The notes under the pieces: generated by a model
The model's database searches: none
The model's input: only the letters and a program-made list of their open reading frames with translations
What the model was told of the DNA's origin: nothing
Assembly (NCBI GenBank): GCA_035236585.1
Contig: CP141136.1
Coordinates: forward strand, 54,949,136-55,013,135
Reading direction: 5' to 3'
From: Warburgia ugandensis
Taxonomy: Eukaryota > Streptophyta > Magnoliopsida > Canellales > Canellaceae
DNA length: 64,000 nt
Program-made: the position numbers and the translations under genes
Shown here: piece by piece, positions 37,786 to 49,410 of the stretch
How positions within the stretch are numbered: position 1 is the first letter of the stretch
Layout of the letters: each line of letters starts with the position of its first letter

Positions 37786-37861
<76 letters not shown>
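37786..37861. repeat. (GA)38 microsatellite in LTR 3, followed by G16
   Basis: There are 38 uninterrupted GA units, then about 30 bp later a run of 16 G (37891-37906). The matching site in the G1 3' LTR (7903-7950) has only short GAGAGAGATAAATAGATAG and GGGG runs, so both tracts expanded in this copy. Confidence 0.97.
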
Positions 37862-37864
<3 letters not shown>

Positions 37865-38472
37865 GAAAATGGAGTTTTTTGTTTTTTGTTGGGGGGGGGG
37901 GGGGGGTCGCATGGTTGGGTGGTTGTCTCAAGTGGTACCAGCAAGAAATCAGTGGTGTTGACAAGAAATTGAGAGGGATTGAGAGTTGAGAAGTGGGAGA
38001 GAAAGAGATAATGTGCAAGAGAAAAAGGAAGGTAAGGTCTTTAAGGGTTTTTGTACTAGTGTCTCAGTTGGATGGCATTCATGGTAGTGTCCACGATGGG
38101 GGAGAAAAGGGAGAAAGAAGGTGGAAAAGACAGGTCTATTAGGTTAGGTCTTGGTTCCATTATAAAAAATGGCCCCTCCATTTTAGGTTTTTTTATTTTT
38201 TAAATGTACCGGTGGGATTTACTTGTAAAATTATCCAAATATCCCTCTAGTTTATGATCTTTAAACTTCTTCATCCAAGCTCCAATTTTAATGATCTTAG
38301 TGTTGTTGGATTCTATTTTTTGAGCATATTCAAAATATTAAGGTTTCAACACTTGATTTGCTTTTTATAAAAATTTCACTTTTGAAAACTCAAAAATTAA
38401 AATCTTCATGTTTTGAATTCATCTAATTTTTAAAATTACAAGAAATGGAGTTTAGAAATTTAGGTCATTACC

Positions 38473-39198
38473 GATAATTCCTTTTCCATAACATAGTTCA
38501 CAAAGTCATTCGAAACTCTTTTAAAACAAGTTAATACAATGCTTTAATATCTTCAAAATAAATATCTGTAAGTGGCTAATGTATTATTTATCTACTATAT
38601 ACTATAGTAATATAGTTTTTCACCCAACTCTCTAATATTTTTCCATATGACACTTTTTTCATTTATCTTTGTCCTCCTTTTCGAAGTTTTAAATATTTTT
38701 ATCTATTATCCATAATTGAAAGCATCATCTGCCAATAATCTCTAGAATATCGCTCACCATGTATATGTATGTATGTGTATATATATATATGTGTACACAT
38801 GAAATTATAACTATTCTATTTATTATTGTACATATTTATCCTTATATATATATATATATATATCCCTTTGTACTTCCATTAGTCATTATAAACCAAATAG
38901 TATAAGATTATAATGGTGTACTCTAAGGATGGTTGGTAGAGGATGTATGAATTAGAGTAAAAATCCTTATAAAACTCAGAAAAAGAGAACAAGATAAATG
39001 GAAAAAGTGCTACGTGGTGAAATAATAGACAATTTTGAAGTTCTAAATTTACCCAATTTCTATATTGAACAATACTAATGATTAATGCTTATTTTTTAAA
39101 GAAGCAAGTCCCATTTGAATTAGTGGTGTAAATCAATAATCAAGTGTGTTGCCCCATGCATAAGAGGAAACAGAAAAATAAGAAGAAGAAGTGATGCA

Positions 39199-39279
<81 letters not shown>

Positions 39280-39947
39280 ACTATAATGGCACATCTTCAG
39301 AAGTTGTATCTAAGGTCTTCAAAGAGCGGTTATGCATGATAAATCCCACTTTGGATAGGAAAGGATTGAAAGCAATAGCTGCCACCCAAACATGGTAAAG
39401 GAAATCCATGGAGATATAAAAGGGGTATTCTTGAATCATTGCTTAGTTATTCATTTCTTGAATTAAGAGTACATGAATCCATCTTATAAGAGCACATTTT
39501 AGCCATTTGACAAAGAAATAAAGGAGTTTCTCTTTTTGTGGATGAGTTTTAGTTAACTGTCAAAAGATATATAGAAGATAACACCTAAATATGAAGACTA
39601 AAATTACGATCTTTGAGTCCACAAGTTGTTTAGGTATTTATTTACTATCCTTATATTGGCTACATTGTGTATTTATTTTATTTTTATAGTGACATTGTTA
39701 AGCAACTGGAAATGATAAATTGAGGCATGCCCCAAATTTGAACATCAACCTAAGTATGTTCTTGCATGTTTTCTAAAAGATCTATACCATATATCTTATT
39801 CAACTTACCTCTAAAAATTCATGTTCATTTAATAATTATAACTTATCTTTCTTTAAATGAAAATTACAACCTTTGATTGTAAGGCTAAAAAAGAAGGAAG
39901 AGTTTGAATCATTACATTGGCATGGTTTTTTACAGGTAGACAGATAA
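38473..39947. other. Non-coding DNA between LTR 3 and the CACTA element
   Basis: No gene is recognised. Short TA tracts occur at 38776-38790 and 38846-38861. Bases 39710-39750 are an inverted match to 56431-56473 on the other side of the CACTA element. Confidence 0.5.
39197..39275. repeat. Compound (CA)10(GA)29 microsatellite
   Basis: Ten CA units (39197-39216) pass directly into about 29 GA units (39217-39275). Confidence 0.97.
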
Positions 39948-40540
39948 CACTACTACATAGGTGACTTTTAAAGTTGAAAAAAAAGCGATAATAGGAGTCG
40001 CTTACGAAGCAACTTCTACCGAGGTGACTTGAAAAGTCGTCAACTTTTAAAGTTGTTTAAGAAAATGACTTTAAAAGTTTTAAACAACTTCACAAGTCAT
40101 ATACTTTTGAAGTTACTTATACAAAAATGGCTTCTAAAGTCATCAACTTAAGAAGTCATTTTTTTGTAAGCGACTTCAAAAACAACCAAATTTTAATTGA
40201 ATTTTGAAGTCGCTTAGAAAAAAACGACTTCTAAAGTTGATGACTTTAGAAGTTGTTTCTAGATAATCGACTTCAAAAGTATTTCATTTGGATAAACTTT
40301 TGGAGTCGCTTATATAAAAACGACTTCAAAAGTTTGTGATTTTAGAAGTCATTTTTATATAAGAGACTTAGAAAGTAAAAACATTTAAACAAATATATTA
40401 TGACTTTTGAAGTTGTTTTGGACAAAATGATTTAAAAATTCTCATCTTTTAAAGTCGTTTTGTAAAAAATGACTTTAAATGTGTCAATTTTTAATGTCGT
40501 TTTGTCAAAAAAAAAGACTTAAAAATATTTTTTTTCAAAT
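39948..40540. repeat. Left CACTA terminal repeat and subterminal repeat array
   Basis: CACTACTAC is followed by roughly twenty copies, in both orientations, of a 10-20 bp motif built on (A)ACGACTT(C/T)(A/T)AAAG and its complement CTTTAAAAGTCGT. Spacers are about 10-20 bp. Pairs of opposite copies make many small hairpins, such as AAGTCGCTTATATAAAAACGACTT near 40308. Confidence 0.9.
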
Positions 40541-41639
40541 TTGTGTGTTTTATCCACCTCCTATTTACAATGAATAACAAACACCTGATATTCAAACAAT
40601 ATTTATGAACTTTAAAAACCTATTTACAAACAATGTTCATCCACTTCTTTACACACAATACCATGTATACATTAAAATACTTCAATCTCCACAACATGAA
40701 AAACCAATAACCACTACATTGCATCCACATCTTAATTTTTTGATACATTACCACCTGTGTATACATTGAATAACAAACATTGCATGCATCTAATACTTCA
40801 AACAATCTTTATAAACATGAAAAACCAAATATCATATACACCTAATAACTTCAATCTCTATATACATTTCAAACCACTATCCACTATAATGCATCGACAT
40901 CTTTCTTAATACATTACCACCTGTGTATACATTGAATAACAAACACTGTATACACTTGATACAAACAATCTCTATAAACATGAAAAACCAAACATTTAAT
41001 ACAACATTCATCCACTTCTTTCTTGATACCCCGAATCGTTCTTAAAACATAACACCTAATACATCCACAATGGCTACAAAACATCCATCCACATCTATCT
41101 TGAAAATAATTTATATAAGAAACTACAACATATGCATTGTCTATGGCATCCACATTCACTTTATTTGTAAATTGGCATATTCTAAGTAACCTTCTCATTC
41201 TTCATCTCGTAAAAGTTATATAATTCAACCGGCACATATTCACTTCATGTTCAAAATCCAAATTTACTTCATCCATTCTCATTTATTCCCACACTCTAAA
41301 TTTCAACTCATTCATTACTTAAAATGAAATATATATATATATATATATATATCAAAGAAAATAATATAATATAATTTAAAGGAACATAAACAAGTCAATG
41401 AAAAAAATATGTTATTATGTATTTCAAGTTCAAGTAGTTACTCTAAGTAATCTAATTGAAACTCATTACATACTTAGCCCATTCATTTCATATTTCATTG
41501 ATATTTACTTTAGAGTAACTCTTCTTGTTTGCCCACTTAGAAAGTAGAGCAACCTAAAATACAACATATTTAATTAAGCTAAAACTTTTAGCTAGATCCA
41601 TAAAAACTATAGAAAAATATAAGATTATGCAAAATAAAA

Positions 41640-44483
41640 GCTACCTTTTGTAAATGGGAGACAGGAGTACAATCAAATATGAGGGTCCTCATGTACCTCA
41701 GGACATAATACCCACACTCTCAATCAGACTGTTGTTTAGGGCACTGTTCAATAATGATAACAAAAAAAAAAAAAAAAAAAAACTCATAAATATCATTTGT
41801 AATAATGTAGGTTTAATTAGTGATAACTTAGAGTAATTAACTATTTCATATACCTTGACGTTCTTCCACATGAGTTTTTATGATTGTAAAGTCTCGGTCA
41901 CTATAGCCCATTCCCACCAAGTCCTACAATTTAAATTTCAAATCTATTATAGATGAATAACAAATTACTTTTCTACACATAACACATGAAAAAAATAAAT
42001 GCTTACTTATTTATAATATCTGTGAGGGCAGGACAGATGTGCACTCCACAAGAATAAAAAAAGAAAGCATGACCATAATGCACATCCAAAACGAGCAGTA
42101 TCCAATGAGACATGCATAGATAGTCATATGGGTTGTAATGGAAGTTGACGATCCCTAAGTAAAGATTAAATTGGCAAGAAAACAAGAAAATTAAAACTAC
42201 CCTCTATTGTAGGGAATCATTAAGCCTTGTCCCTAAGACTAGCGAAAGAAGCCTAGCAAAATATCCTGGATATGCCTCTTGATAGGCCATTGCTCCATCG
42301 CTCTAGAAATGACGCCAAGGTCAAGGAATTGGTAAAGTGTACCATCACCCTAAAAAAGGTTAGTAGCATCATTCAAGAAGCTGTATAAAAAAATAATTAT
42401 TATTACATATACCATTAAAATATAATATATAATTAAATACCAAATGATTTACAAGCAAGTATGTGTATATACCTTATGCAGGAGATAATGTGAGGGTGCT
42501 TGAGCTGATCCCATAGGCAAACTTATAATAGGTCCTCTACCATAAGTGGCACTTCAACAACGTCTTCAATAAACACTCCCCGCTTGATTTGTATAGAATT
42601 AATTGCCATATTGTAATTGATGAGAGCATAGATTAACCTATGGGATTGAGGTATGTTAGGCGGGACTTCCACACGCTCCTAAGTCAGTTGCTGTAAAAGA
42701 TGTAAAAAAAATTTAGCTAAATAATATAATATTAATATATGAAGTGGGCCTAATTTATGATGAAAGAAAAACCAATGATATATACAAGTACCTATTCCAT
42801 TGGTGCAGCAGCCAAAGGTGACATTGGAATGGCGGCCGATCTTGGTGTCTCATTTTGTTGCTGATTAACTGTATAGAGTTATTAAACAATTAAGTGAGAT
42901 CTTTAGCTAAAAACTATTAATGAGGAAGGTAGTATGATAAAATACATACCATGGACTCTATGGGAATGATTAGTGCCTCCAGCCAAGCTACATGATATGA
43001 AACTACCTAGACAAGAATCCAAGGCCAATAGGCATTACCCACCTGAAAATCAAATATGCAATAGAGAGTTTGAGATATAGAATTATTACAGATGGATAAT
43101 GAAAATTTATAGTTTTGTCAATGTATATACCTCCTTGGCTTGAATTTCCTTTTCGAGGGAAGGCAGATGTCTTTCATTATCTTCTTCAATTGGGGAATTG
43201 TAGCTCACATGTGATGGAAGTATAGTAGGGTGCGTATTATGAGCAGGGATGAAGTAACAATCATCAAGCCTCCCTCATGCATTTGTCTAAATATATCACC
43301 CTTTATTTTCTCAACAAGCTCATTGTAGGCCTGCTCATCATCTTGAATTTTAGGTATACATCCTCTACCAAAGAATTTAGAAGGAACAACACCTCAACCA
43401 TGCCCCTAAATCGACTAGGGTGGTCCTACTTATTGCTCATAGCCCTATATAGGATGTTATCCTTGGCAGCAATGCTACTTAAAGCTCATGTAGTAGTACT
43501 TTCTTGGGTAAGAATGTCCTGCAAAATTTAATTACAAAGACATGATCATTTCATCTAATTAATTGTAAAAAATTTACAGATAGATGGAACCACTTACTAT
43601 GCCCTAAGAAATTTGCATAGTAGTTTCATCTACAAACTTGTTGATGGAGAGATCGATGGGTTTCGTAGTCCCAGCTTTTTTTTGCTGTCAAGCAAAGGCA
43701 CTATAGTTAGAGAACATGTATATAACTATAGTAGCATTAAATTGAATGGGATAAATTGTCACAGATGGTCACTTCTCTTCTAAACAAGCATAGCCCATCC
43801 TAGATAGGTGGTGTTGCATATTTGTTTCATGCACATTTCTGCCTCTTTCACTCTTTGCCTACACATTTTTACATGCGTGATCAAGTGCACTAATTGAAAA
43901 TTACATGTAATTAAAAGAATGAAGCATAGTCTCTACACATACCTCAAACTTAGTAGAGGTGTGATTCCGTACAAATGCATTCCAAGCCTCCTGGTCAATG
44001 ACATTAAAGTAAATGGAAGGCACCATGTATAACCTTAATGGATCAATGACATTTGGAGCTATGTAAATGTGAATAAGGTAGCTCTTCCATTTTCTCCATT
44101 GCTCACCTGCCCCTTGTAAAGCATCATCTTCTTGTCATCCAACATGTCAAAGGCAGATTGCAAATTGAAAACATCAAACTACTATATTTGAAAAATAAGG
44201 AAAGTTATAATATAAATAATACATGTACTTAATGTTTACATACCTTCACCCTTTCCCATATTGAATATTTTGTTGAGGATGGCACATGTCTCCAATCCTC
44301 AAATGTGATAGGAACCATGCTTCTTATTGTAGAGTAAAGAAAACTACCATAAGCACACTCTCACCAACCTCTTGCCCTCTACTATTGTATTGGATAGTTT
44401 CTTTAATTCCCCTTGACTTTCTCTTGATAACCTTTTCCATTGTTGTTCCCCCCCTTCCATTTCTTTTTGGAGTAGTACTCATG
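41640..44483 (-). pseudogene. CACTA TNP1-like transposase gene with C-terminal Ulp1 protease domain
   Basis: The likely Met is at 44483. The N-terminus reads MSTTPKRNGRGGTTMEKVIK, then MVPITFEDWRHVP, the hallmark opening of the plant En/Spm TNP1-type protein. Then come MLDDKKMMLYKG, RKWKSYLIHIYIAPN, EAWNAFVRNHTSTKFE and SERGRNVHETNMQHHLSRMGYACLEEK. Low-complexity and weakly conserved parts follow (43500-42450). The C-terminus is a C48 Ulp1-like protease: IPYNRG, then SHWILLVLD with the catalytic His, then WKNVK, a GT-AG intron (41744-41853), and CPKQQSD, stop, ECGYYVLRYM with the catalytic Cys at 41714-41716. Several stops, a frameshift near 44120 and probable further introns make it dead. 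Ulp1-type domains cleave SUMO; their role in CACTA elements is unclear. Confidence 0.82.
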
Positions 44484-44799
44484 TTGGCCTTTTGTTCATG
44501 GTCTTCAATGTGTCAGAATCTTTAGTTTGATATTCTTCTCATTCCATCATTACTACACAGAAACACTCAATGATATTAGAACAATGACATAAAAAAGGCT
44601 ACGTAATTCATTTAAAGAAACCGAACCAATGCCCTTGATAAACATAGTTTAAGTACAAAAATAATTAAAGGAGGCACCATCTCTATCCATTCACATAAAC
44701 ATACAATATCTAGCATACGTGATCGACTAACCTCAAGGAAAATACATAAAGGATGCATGAAAAGTATTTGCCTATAAGGTATAGATATTTGTAAAGGGG

Positions 44800-45454
44800 C
44801 TATAAATCCCATAGACCTTTTACTAGTCTTTAGATAGTTTAGTTATTATTTTGGTTAGATCTAATGTTAGCAAACTTTTAATCTACACATTTCAGCCATT
44901 TACTTACTCATGAACCATGCGCACAACTCGATGGTTCATGCACATGGTGATTGGGTGGTTTGTCTTTAAGTGGATTATTTTTCCCTTGTTTCATGATAGT
45001 TTTGCATTACTTGTTTAGTTATATGGATCATAGCTTAGACTTAGAACATTTCTTTGTTTATTTTTTGAACGTTTTATTTTCAGAAAGTTTTAGGATTAGG
45101 AAAGTTTTGTTTTTAGCAAGTTTCCTTAATTAAAGCTTCCTAGAATCACTCATTTTAGTTTAGCATTATTTTTTTAAATTTAATCATGTTAGTTGGGAAA
45201 GTTTCTAATTCCATTGTAAATCTTTATTTTTAGAAAGTTTCCTTTAGCTCATGTGTCTAATTTTATGCATGTTTCTCATTCCATGCTGTTTAAATTCCAT
45301 GTTTATCAAAATAATCTTTCTTTAACTAAGCTAAGCAACTTAAATAGGATCAAATTAATTGAAAATTCCTTGAGATTCCTCATGGAATTTCCCTCTCTCA
45401 CATGCAACTATTACTTTGATTTGTAAGCTTGCAAATAATTTTAAAGCGACACCA
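44800..45454 (+). mobile_element. R1 repeat fragment inside the CACTA element
   Basis: It matches the last 0.6 kb of R1 copy E (24180-24823) in the same orientation: CATGAACCATGC, TGATTGGGTGGTTTG, TTACTTGTTTAGTTA, CTTGAGATTCCTCATGG, CTCTCACATGCAA and the terminal GCGACACCA. The left limit is approximate. No 5' part is present, so it is a truncated copy or a deletion product. Confidence 0.75.
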
Positions 45455-45724
45455 CCAAGCCTAAGAGAGATTGGTTTCGATTTAACTAGGAAAGCAAATA
45501 ACATGAAAATGGAAACATGCAATGGAGTTACTAAATGTTATTACTAGACATGCATGTTAAGAAGAAAAGAAAAAAAAAAAAAGGAAGCAATCAAGTACTT
45601 GTAAGAGCACGCTTGTCAACTTTGATTTCTCTAAATGAACACCTCCAACACTAGGGCTTGCACACAAATAAATTAATTCTTCAGAAAACAATGGAAATTG
45701 GTTATGAAAATCAATCAATACATA

Positions 45725-45806
45725 ACAGTAACCCACCCCTATCCACCACCACGCCAAAACCCAGCTCCCCTCCTCCCCCAATCCCCCACCCCCCACCCAA
45801 CTCCCT
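45725..45806 (-). repeat. C-rich minisatellite, left part (split by solo LTR 2)
   Basis: The plus strand is almost purely C, A and T, with CCCACCCC, CCTCCCCCAATCCCCC and CCCAACTCCC words. It is the short left arm of the array that continues at 48330. The junction sequence TCCCT is duplicated on both sides of the LTR. Confidence 0.85.
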
Positions 45807-48329
45807 TGTGACGACCCAGGTTTTCTCATGCATTTTTAAATGAAAAATCTAAATTCCTAAGGTGGGATCCCGATTTGAAAAAAATGCAATGCAGGGGAAA
45901 ATCTTTAGTTTTAAACTCATTTTTGAAAACCCCAAGTGTCATTTGCCTTCACAACAACCAAAGTAGTTTTTGAAAAACTTCAGAAATCATAAATGTTTTT
46001 CCCCAGGTCTATCCAGTCACAGCACACATGTATAGTTATCTCCTTTGTTTATTCACTTGCTCGTAGCACTAATATCTCCTCAGACGTCTTCTATTTGTGA
46101 GTGGAACTATCCTAAAAAATGTTAAAGATAGGGTGAGTATATACTATACTTAGTAGGAGTCTATCACTACTAGTTTTGCAATGCATGCTATGTTTAAATC
46201 ATGTGCTCTTAAAAACATGTACATGTTCGAACAATCATGTTCAATATCGATATTAAAAACCACTGTCAAACCGAAATACTGACGACTTCAAGAATAGCAT
46301 AGTACAAGTCGAAAGTATCATATATCATAAACATAATGATATGCATAAGATGCTCAACTAAATCCAACTCATGGATATCTAGTATGGTCGACCAACCTCA
46401 TGTCATGCCATATGCAATGCAAGTAAATCCTCAAACCATAGGGTCCAACAATGCCCACGACCTAGCCGCCGTGTGGTCCCTGGGTACCTGAGGACACAGG
46501 GTCATATGCCTCCAAAGGACATATGACACTTCGAACCAGTGTCGTGACACCAGTGGTAGCCCCCTGTACCACATGCAGTCGAAGTAGGGACGTTGCCCTT
46601 TTTGGGCGTGGTACCCATCCACCTAATAGTGGTAGAGGCTGGAGGCCAACCCAAACCTCTCGGCATAGCACCCACGAGCTTATCAGCCCAAATCATATCA
46701 GATCAAACAAGCGAAAACTCCTTTTTCAAAACCTATCCTCGTTGGATCCCTCACAACTGCCTGGCCCTCACAACTGCCTACCCAGCATCTTTTGGGTACT
46801 CTAGCGTCTTTTGGTAACCCTCAAGGACATGCAATTTTTCAAGAACTCAATGCTTCACAAATCATGCAATATATGCAATTGTTTGCAAAACATGTATATG
46901 CATGCTGAATTTATTCATATACTAAACAAGTCGTAAAATAAGTCATGCTAAACAAGTCATATAATTTATAATTAAATCATGCATTCAAAACAATCATGGC
47001 TCTTTTTAAAAGTCTAGTAGTGATAAAGCACCTACATGGCTAGGTCGCGCTAACCCCTTTGTCCTCGTACGCTCCTGAACATGGTTTGGGGAATCAAGGT
47101 TAGTTTGGCCTATCTTTTATGGTTTTAGAGTGGTTGGTCTTACTACTTAGGCATTAAGAGTTCATCCTCATGCCTATGGGTGTCCTAAGGTCCTAATTAG
47201 GCCTTGGAATCATCAAGTTTTCAAGGATTTAGTGGCCCCGCACCACTACCATAGTCTAGGGGTTGTTCCTACCTTATATTGGGTCTTGATTAGGTATTTT
47301 ATAGTTTGGGTGTGTCTGCGTCGTCAACACGGACACAACACCTTTCGCGGCGCCTCAATCAGAGCTCTAGATCTCAAGTTATAAGCTTTTTAATATCACG
47401 TGTACATAAAAGGGTCAAACGAAGCAAGGTGGAAGCCTGGGACATTAGAGCGTCCCGCGTCAGTGGCAGGTGCCTCAGCGGGCGCGTTTGTAGATGCACC
47501 CGACTTTCGCCTGACATTCTCTTTTGCGGGCGCGTCCACGAACGCGCTCGTCTAGTTTTCTCGACGCACAGCATGCGTTTCGTTCGTTGGGGAACCAGGG
47601 TGTCCTCAAGATGCCCTAGTTCGACCCTGTCGAACCAGTGCGGCCCAGGGATCGTCCCTAGGTCCTTTGTGATGCTCTAGGGCTCTGTTTTGCATGATTT
47701 TACATGCAAAAACATAGGGAAACTTAGCCTAGGACAAAGGTGAAGACGGGTTTTGAGGGATTTTGGGCATACCTGGCTCGTTGCTGGGTTTTTCTCCACG
47801 TTTCTCCTCTTGGTTGCTCCTCCAAAATGAGTTTTTTCTCAAGCTTTTGGGCTGCCATTAGAGGCGCCCAAGAGCTCTATTTATAGAGCTATAAGAGGGT
47901 TCTGGAGGGGGCTCTCACCGCCCTTGAATGGCGGTGGAGAAACCTCCAGAATGGTGGTGATTTCTACTCCAATCACCACCGTTCTAGAACCCTCTAGGAG
48001 GTTGAAGAAGAGGGGTGCCTGTATCAAAATGGGCCCCTGTGTTTTGCAGGCTAAATCTGTTTTTTAGTAAAATTTACATTTTTGCCCCTATATTTCAAAG
48101 GGCCATAACTTGCTCATTTTAACTCCATTTTGGGTGAGTTTGGTCTTTTTGGATTTCTTTTTCCAAGACGCACCTAGTGGTACCATTATTAGGACCAAAT
48201 TTTTGGGTCCAGTCAGGGTGGATAGTGAAATGACCAAAATACCCTTTTTTTCAAAAAGTGAACTTTTCATTTCCTATAGAATGTCCAATTCATTTTTGTT
48301 AAATAGCGTAAATTGGTCGGGGAATTACA
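45807..48329 (-). mobile_element. Solo LTR 2, gypsy (Tekay-type), 2523 bp
   Basis: On the plus strand it runs from TGTGACGACCCAGG to CGGGGAATTACA, with perfect 5-bp duplications TCCCT at 45802-45806 and 48330-48334. On the minus strand it starts TGTAATTCCCCGACC, has a TATA box (47877-47885) and an AGCCAGGTATGCCC donor-like site (near 47767-47780), then a CpG-rich segment (47300-47620). It ends after a CCCAAGTGTCATTTG-type block (complement at 45934). No internal region is attached. Frames on both strands at 46430-47680 and 48088-48682 are incidental. Confidence 0.92.
47877..47885 (-). promoter_or_regulatory. Candidate LTR promoter TATA box
   Basis: TATAAATAG on the minus strand lies within the near-perfect palindrome AGCTCTATTTATAGAGCT (7-bp arms). 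It is about 105 bp upstream of a GGTATG donor-like site; in solo LTR 1 the equivalent spacing (CTATATCTAT to GGTAAG) is about 140 bp. Confidence 0.55.
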
Positions 48330-48850
48330 TCCCTCCTCCCCAATCCCCCTACCCAGAACACAGTTCCCCACCAGCACACCGGAACCTAGCTCCCCCCCAC
48401 CTAGCTTCCTCCTCCCCAACTGTCCCCCCCCCCCCGAGCTTACCTGAACCCTCCTACCCCACCCCCTCCTCGAACCGGAACCCTCCAAGCTCCTTCCCAC
48501 TGCCTTGCCCCCTCCTCCCCACCCGGCTTCTTCCCATAGCCCACCGGAACCCACCAACCAACCCCCACCGGCCTCCTTCCCACCGCTGTCGAACCCATCA
48601 TCCCCCCCAACTCCTTCACACCGCCCGATGGAATCCACCACAAACCCCACCCCCAACCCCTCACCCAGGTCCTTCCCACTAGATGGCTGACCCGGGTCCT
48701 TCCCATCGCCAACCGGAACCCTTCGGCCCCCCACCCTCAACCCAACCCAAGTCCTTCCCACCCCCACTCGGCTCCTTCCTAATGCATGCCCAAACCCTCC
48801 TCCCCTCCCCCCACTAACACCTCCCTCCTCCAATGCCCACACCACCGCCG
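48330..48850 (-). repeat. C-rich minisatellite, right part
   Basis: Degenerate tandem units of about 30-40 bp are built on (A)CCGGAACCC, CAACTCCTTCCCAC and GGCTCCTTCCCA, with a C12 run at 48424-48435. The Gly/Trp-rich minus frame (48267-48947) and the Pro-rich plus frames are translations of this array, not conserved genes. Together with 45725-45806 it forms one array, roughly 600 bp, cut by solo LTR 2. Confidence 0.85.
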
Positions 48851-49134
48851 ACCAGCTATAGATACGTACCGCCCCTCTTCTCCTCTCTCCTTCCTTGTTT
48901 CTCTTCTTCTCTTCTCTCCCTTGATTTTTCCCCGTGTAAGTAGGCAAGAAGTCTATTTCGGGGTTTAAATATGAGTAGATAAAGAAGTCGTTTTATATGT
49001 GAAATGACTTTAAAAGTATACAATTTTTTATAATTTTTTTATTCAAAATATAAACACCTTTTATGTTAGTAGTTCACAATATCTAACAATAATACACAAT
49101 GAAATGGATTTTTTATAAAAGTCAACATAAATTC

Positions 49135-49410
49135 ATGGGTTTAGGCATCAAGGTTCAGGGTAAGGTTTCAAGCTGCATGTGTAAGTGTTCATGGCTCATG
49201 GTTCAAGTGTTCGGGGTTCATGTATCCAAGTAAAAGTGTTGGGCCGGGGTTAGGTTAAGGGCTCAGAGTTAAGGTTTAGAGTAAGGGTTTAGGGTATGTA
49301 CGTAAGTGTTTAGGATTTAGGGTTCAAGTGTTTAGGGAATAGGTTGGGGGTTAGTGGGGGTTAGAGTTAAGTACTCAGGGTTAAGGTTTAGTGTTAGGGT
49401 TCGTGCATGG
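49135..49410 (+). repeat. Telomere-like degenerate tract, first copy
   Basis: Many GGGTTCA, GGGTTAAGG, GTTTAGGG and TTAGGGTT words occur here, variants of the plant telomere unit TTTAGGG, interspersed with TACGTAAGTGTT. It is not a perfect telomere array. Confidence 0.8.

Larger units (their letters stand above)
35300..38472 (-). mobile_element. LTR 3, gypsy (Tekay-type), possible 5' LTR of G1
   Basis: Similarity to the G1 3' LTR runs from about 37594 to 38472. Similarity to solo LTR 2 is seen at 36120-36205 against 46595-46690 (TGGGCATGG, GGTGGGGAGGC, CTTAGCATAGAGCCCAC). The high-coordinate end GGTCATTACC matches the TGTAATGATCC start of the G1 LTR with its terminal base changed. The next five bases are GATAA, against GATAT left of G1, a 4 of 5 match to a shared target duplication. 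The low-coordinate end was not located precisely; 35300 is an estimate. The LTR carries three microsatellites and a G16 run. Confidence 0.65.

Noticed and set aside
37697-38018. Ser-Leu and Arg-Glu run frames on both strands
   Set aside because: They are translated (GA)38 microsatellite with the G16 run.
39960-40540. CRISPR-like array of short regular repeats
   Set aside because: Repeats occur in both orientations with irregular spacing, at the end of a CACTA transposon in a plant genome.
46431-47680. Several 60-124 codon frames on both strands
   Set aside because: They are interior to solo LTR 2, mutually overlapping and without protein families.
48267-48947. 226-codon minus-strand frame rich in Gly and Trp, and overlapping Pro-rich plus frames
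   Set aside because: All are translations of the C-rich minisatellite in different frames. There is no conserved domain, and composition explains the open length.
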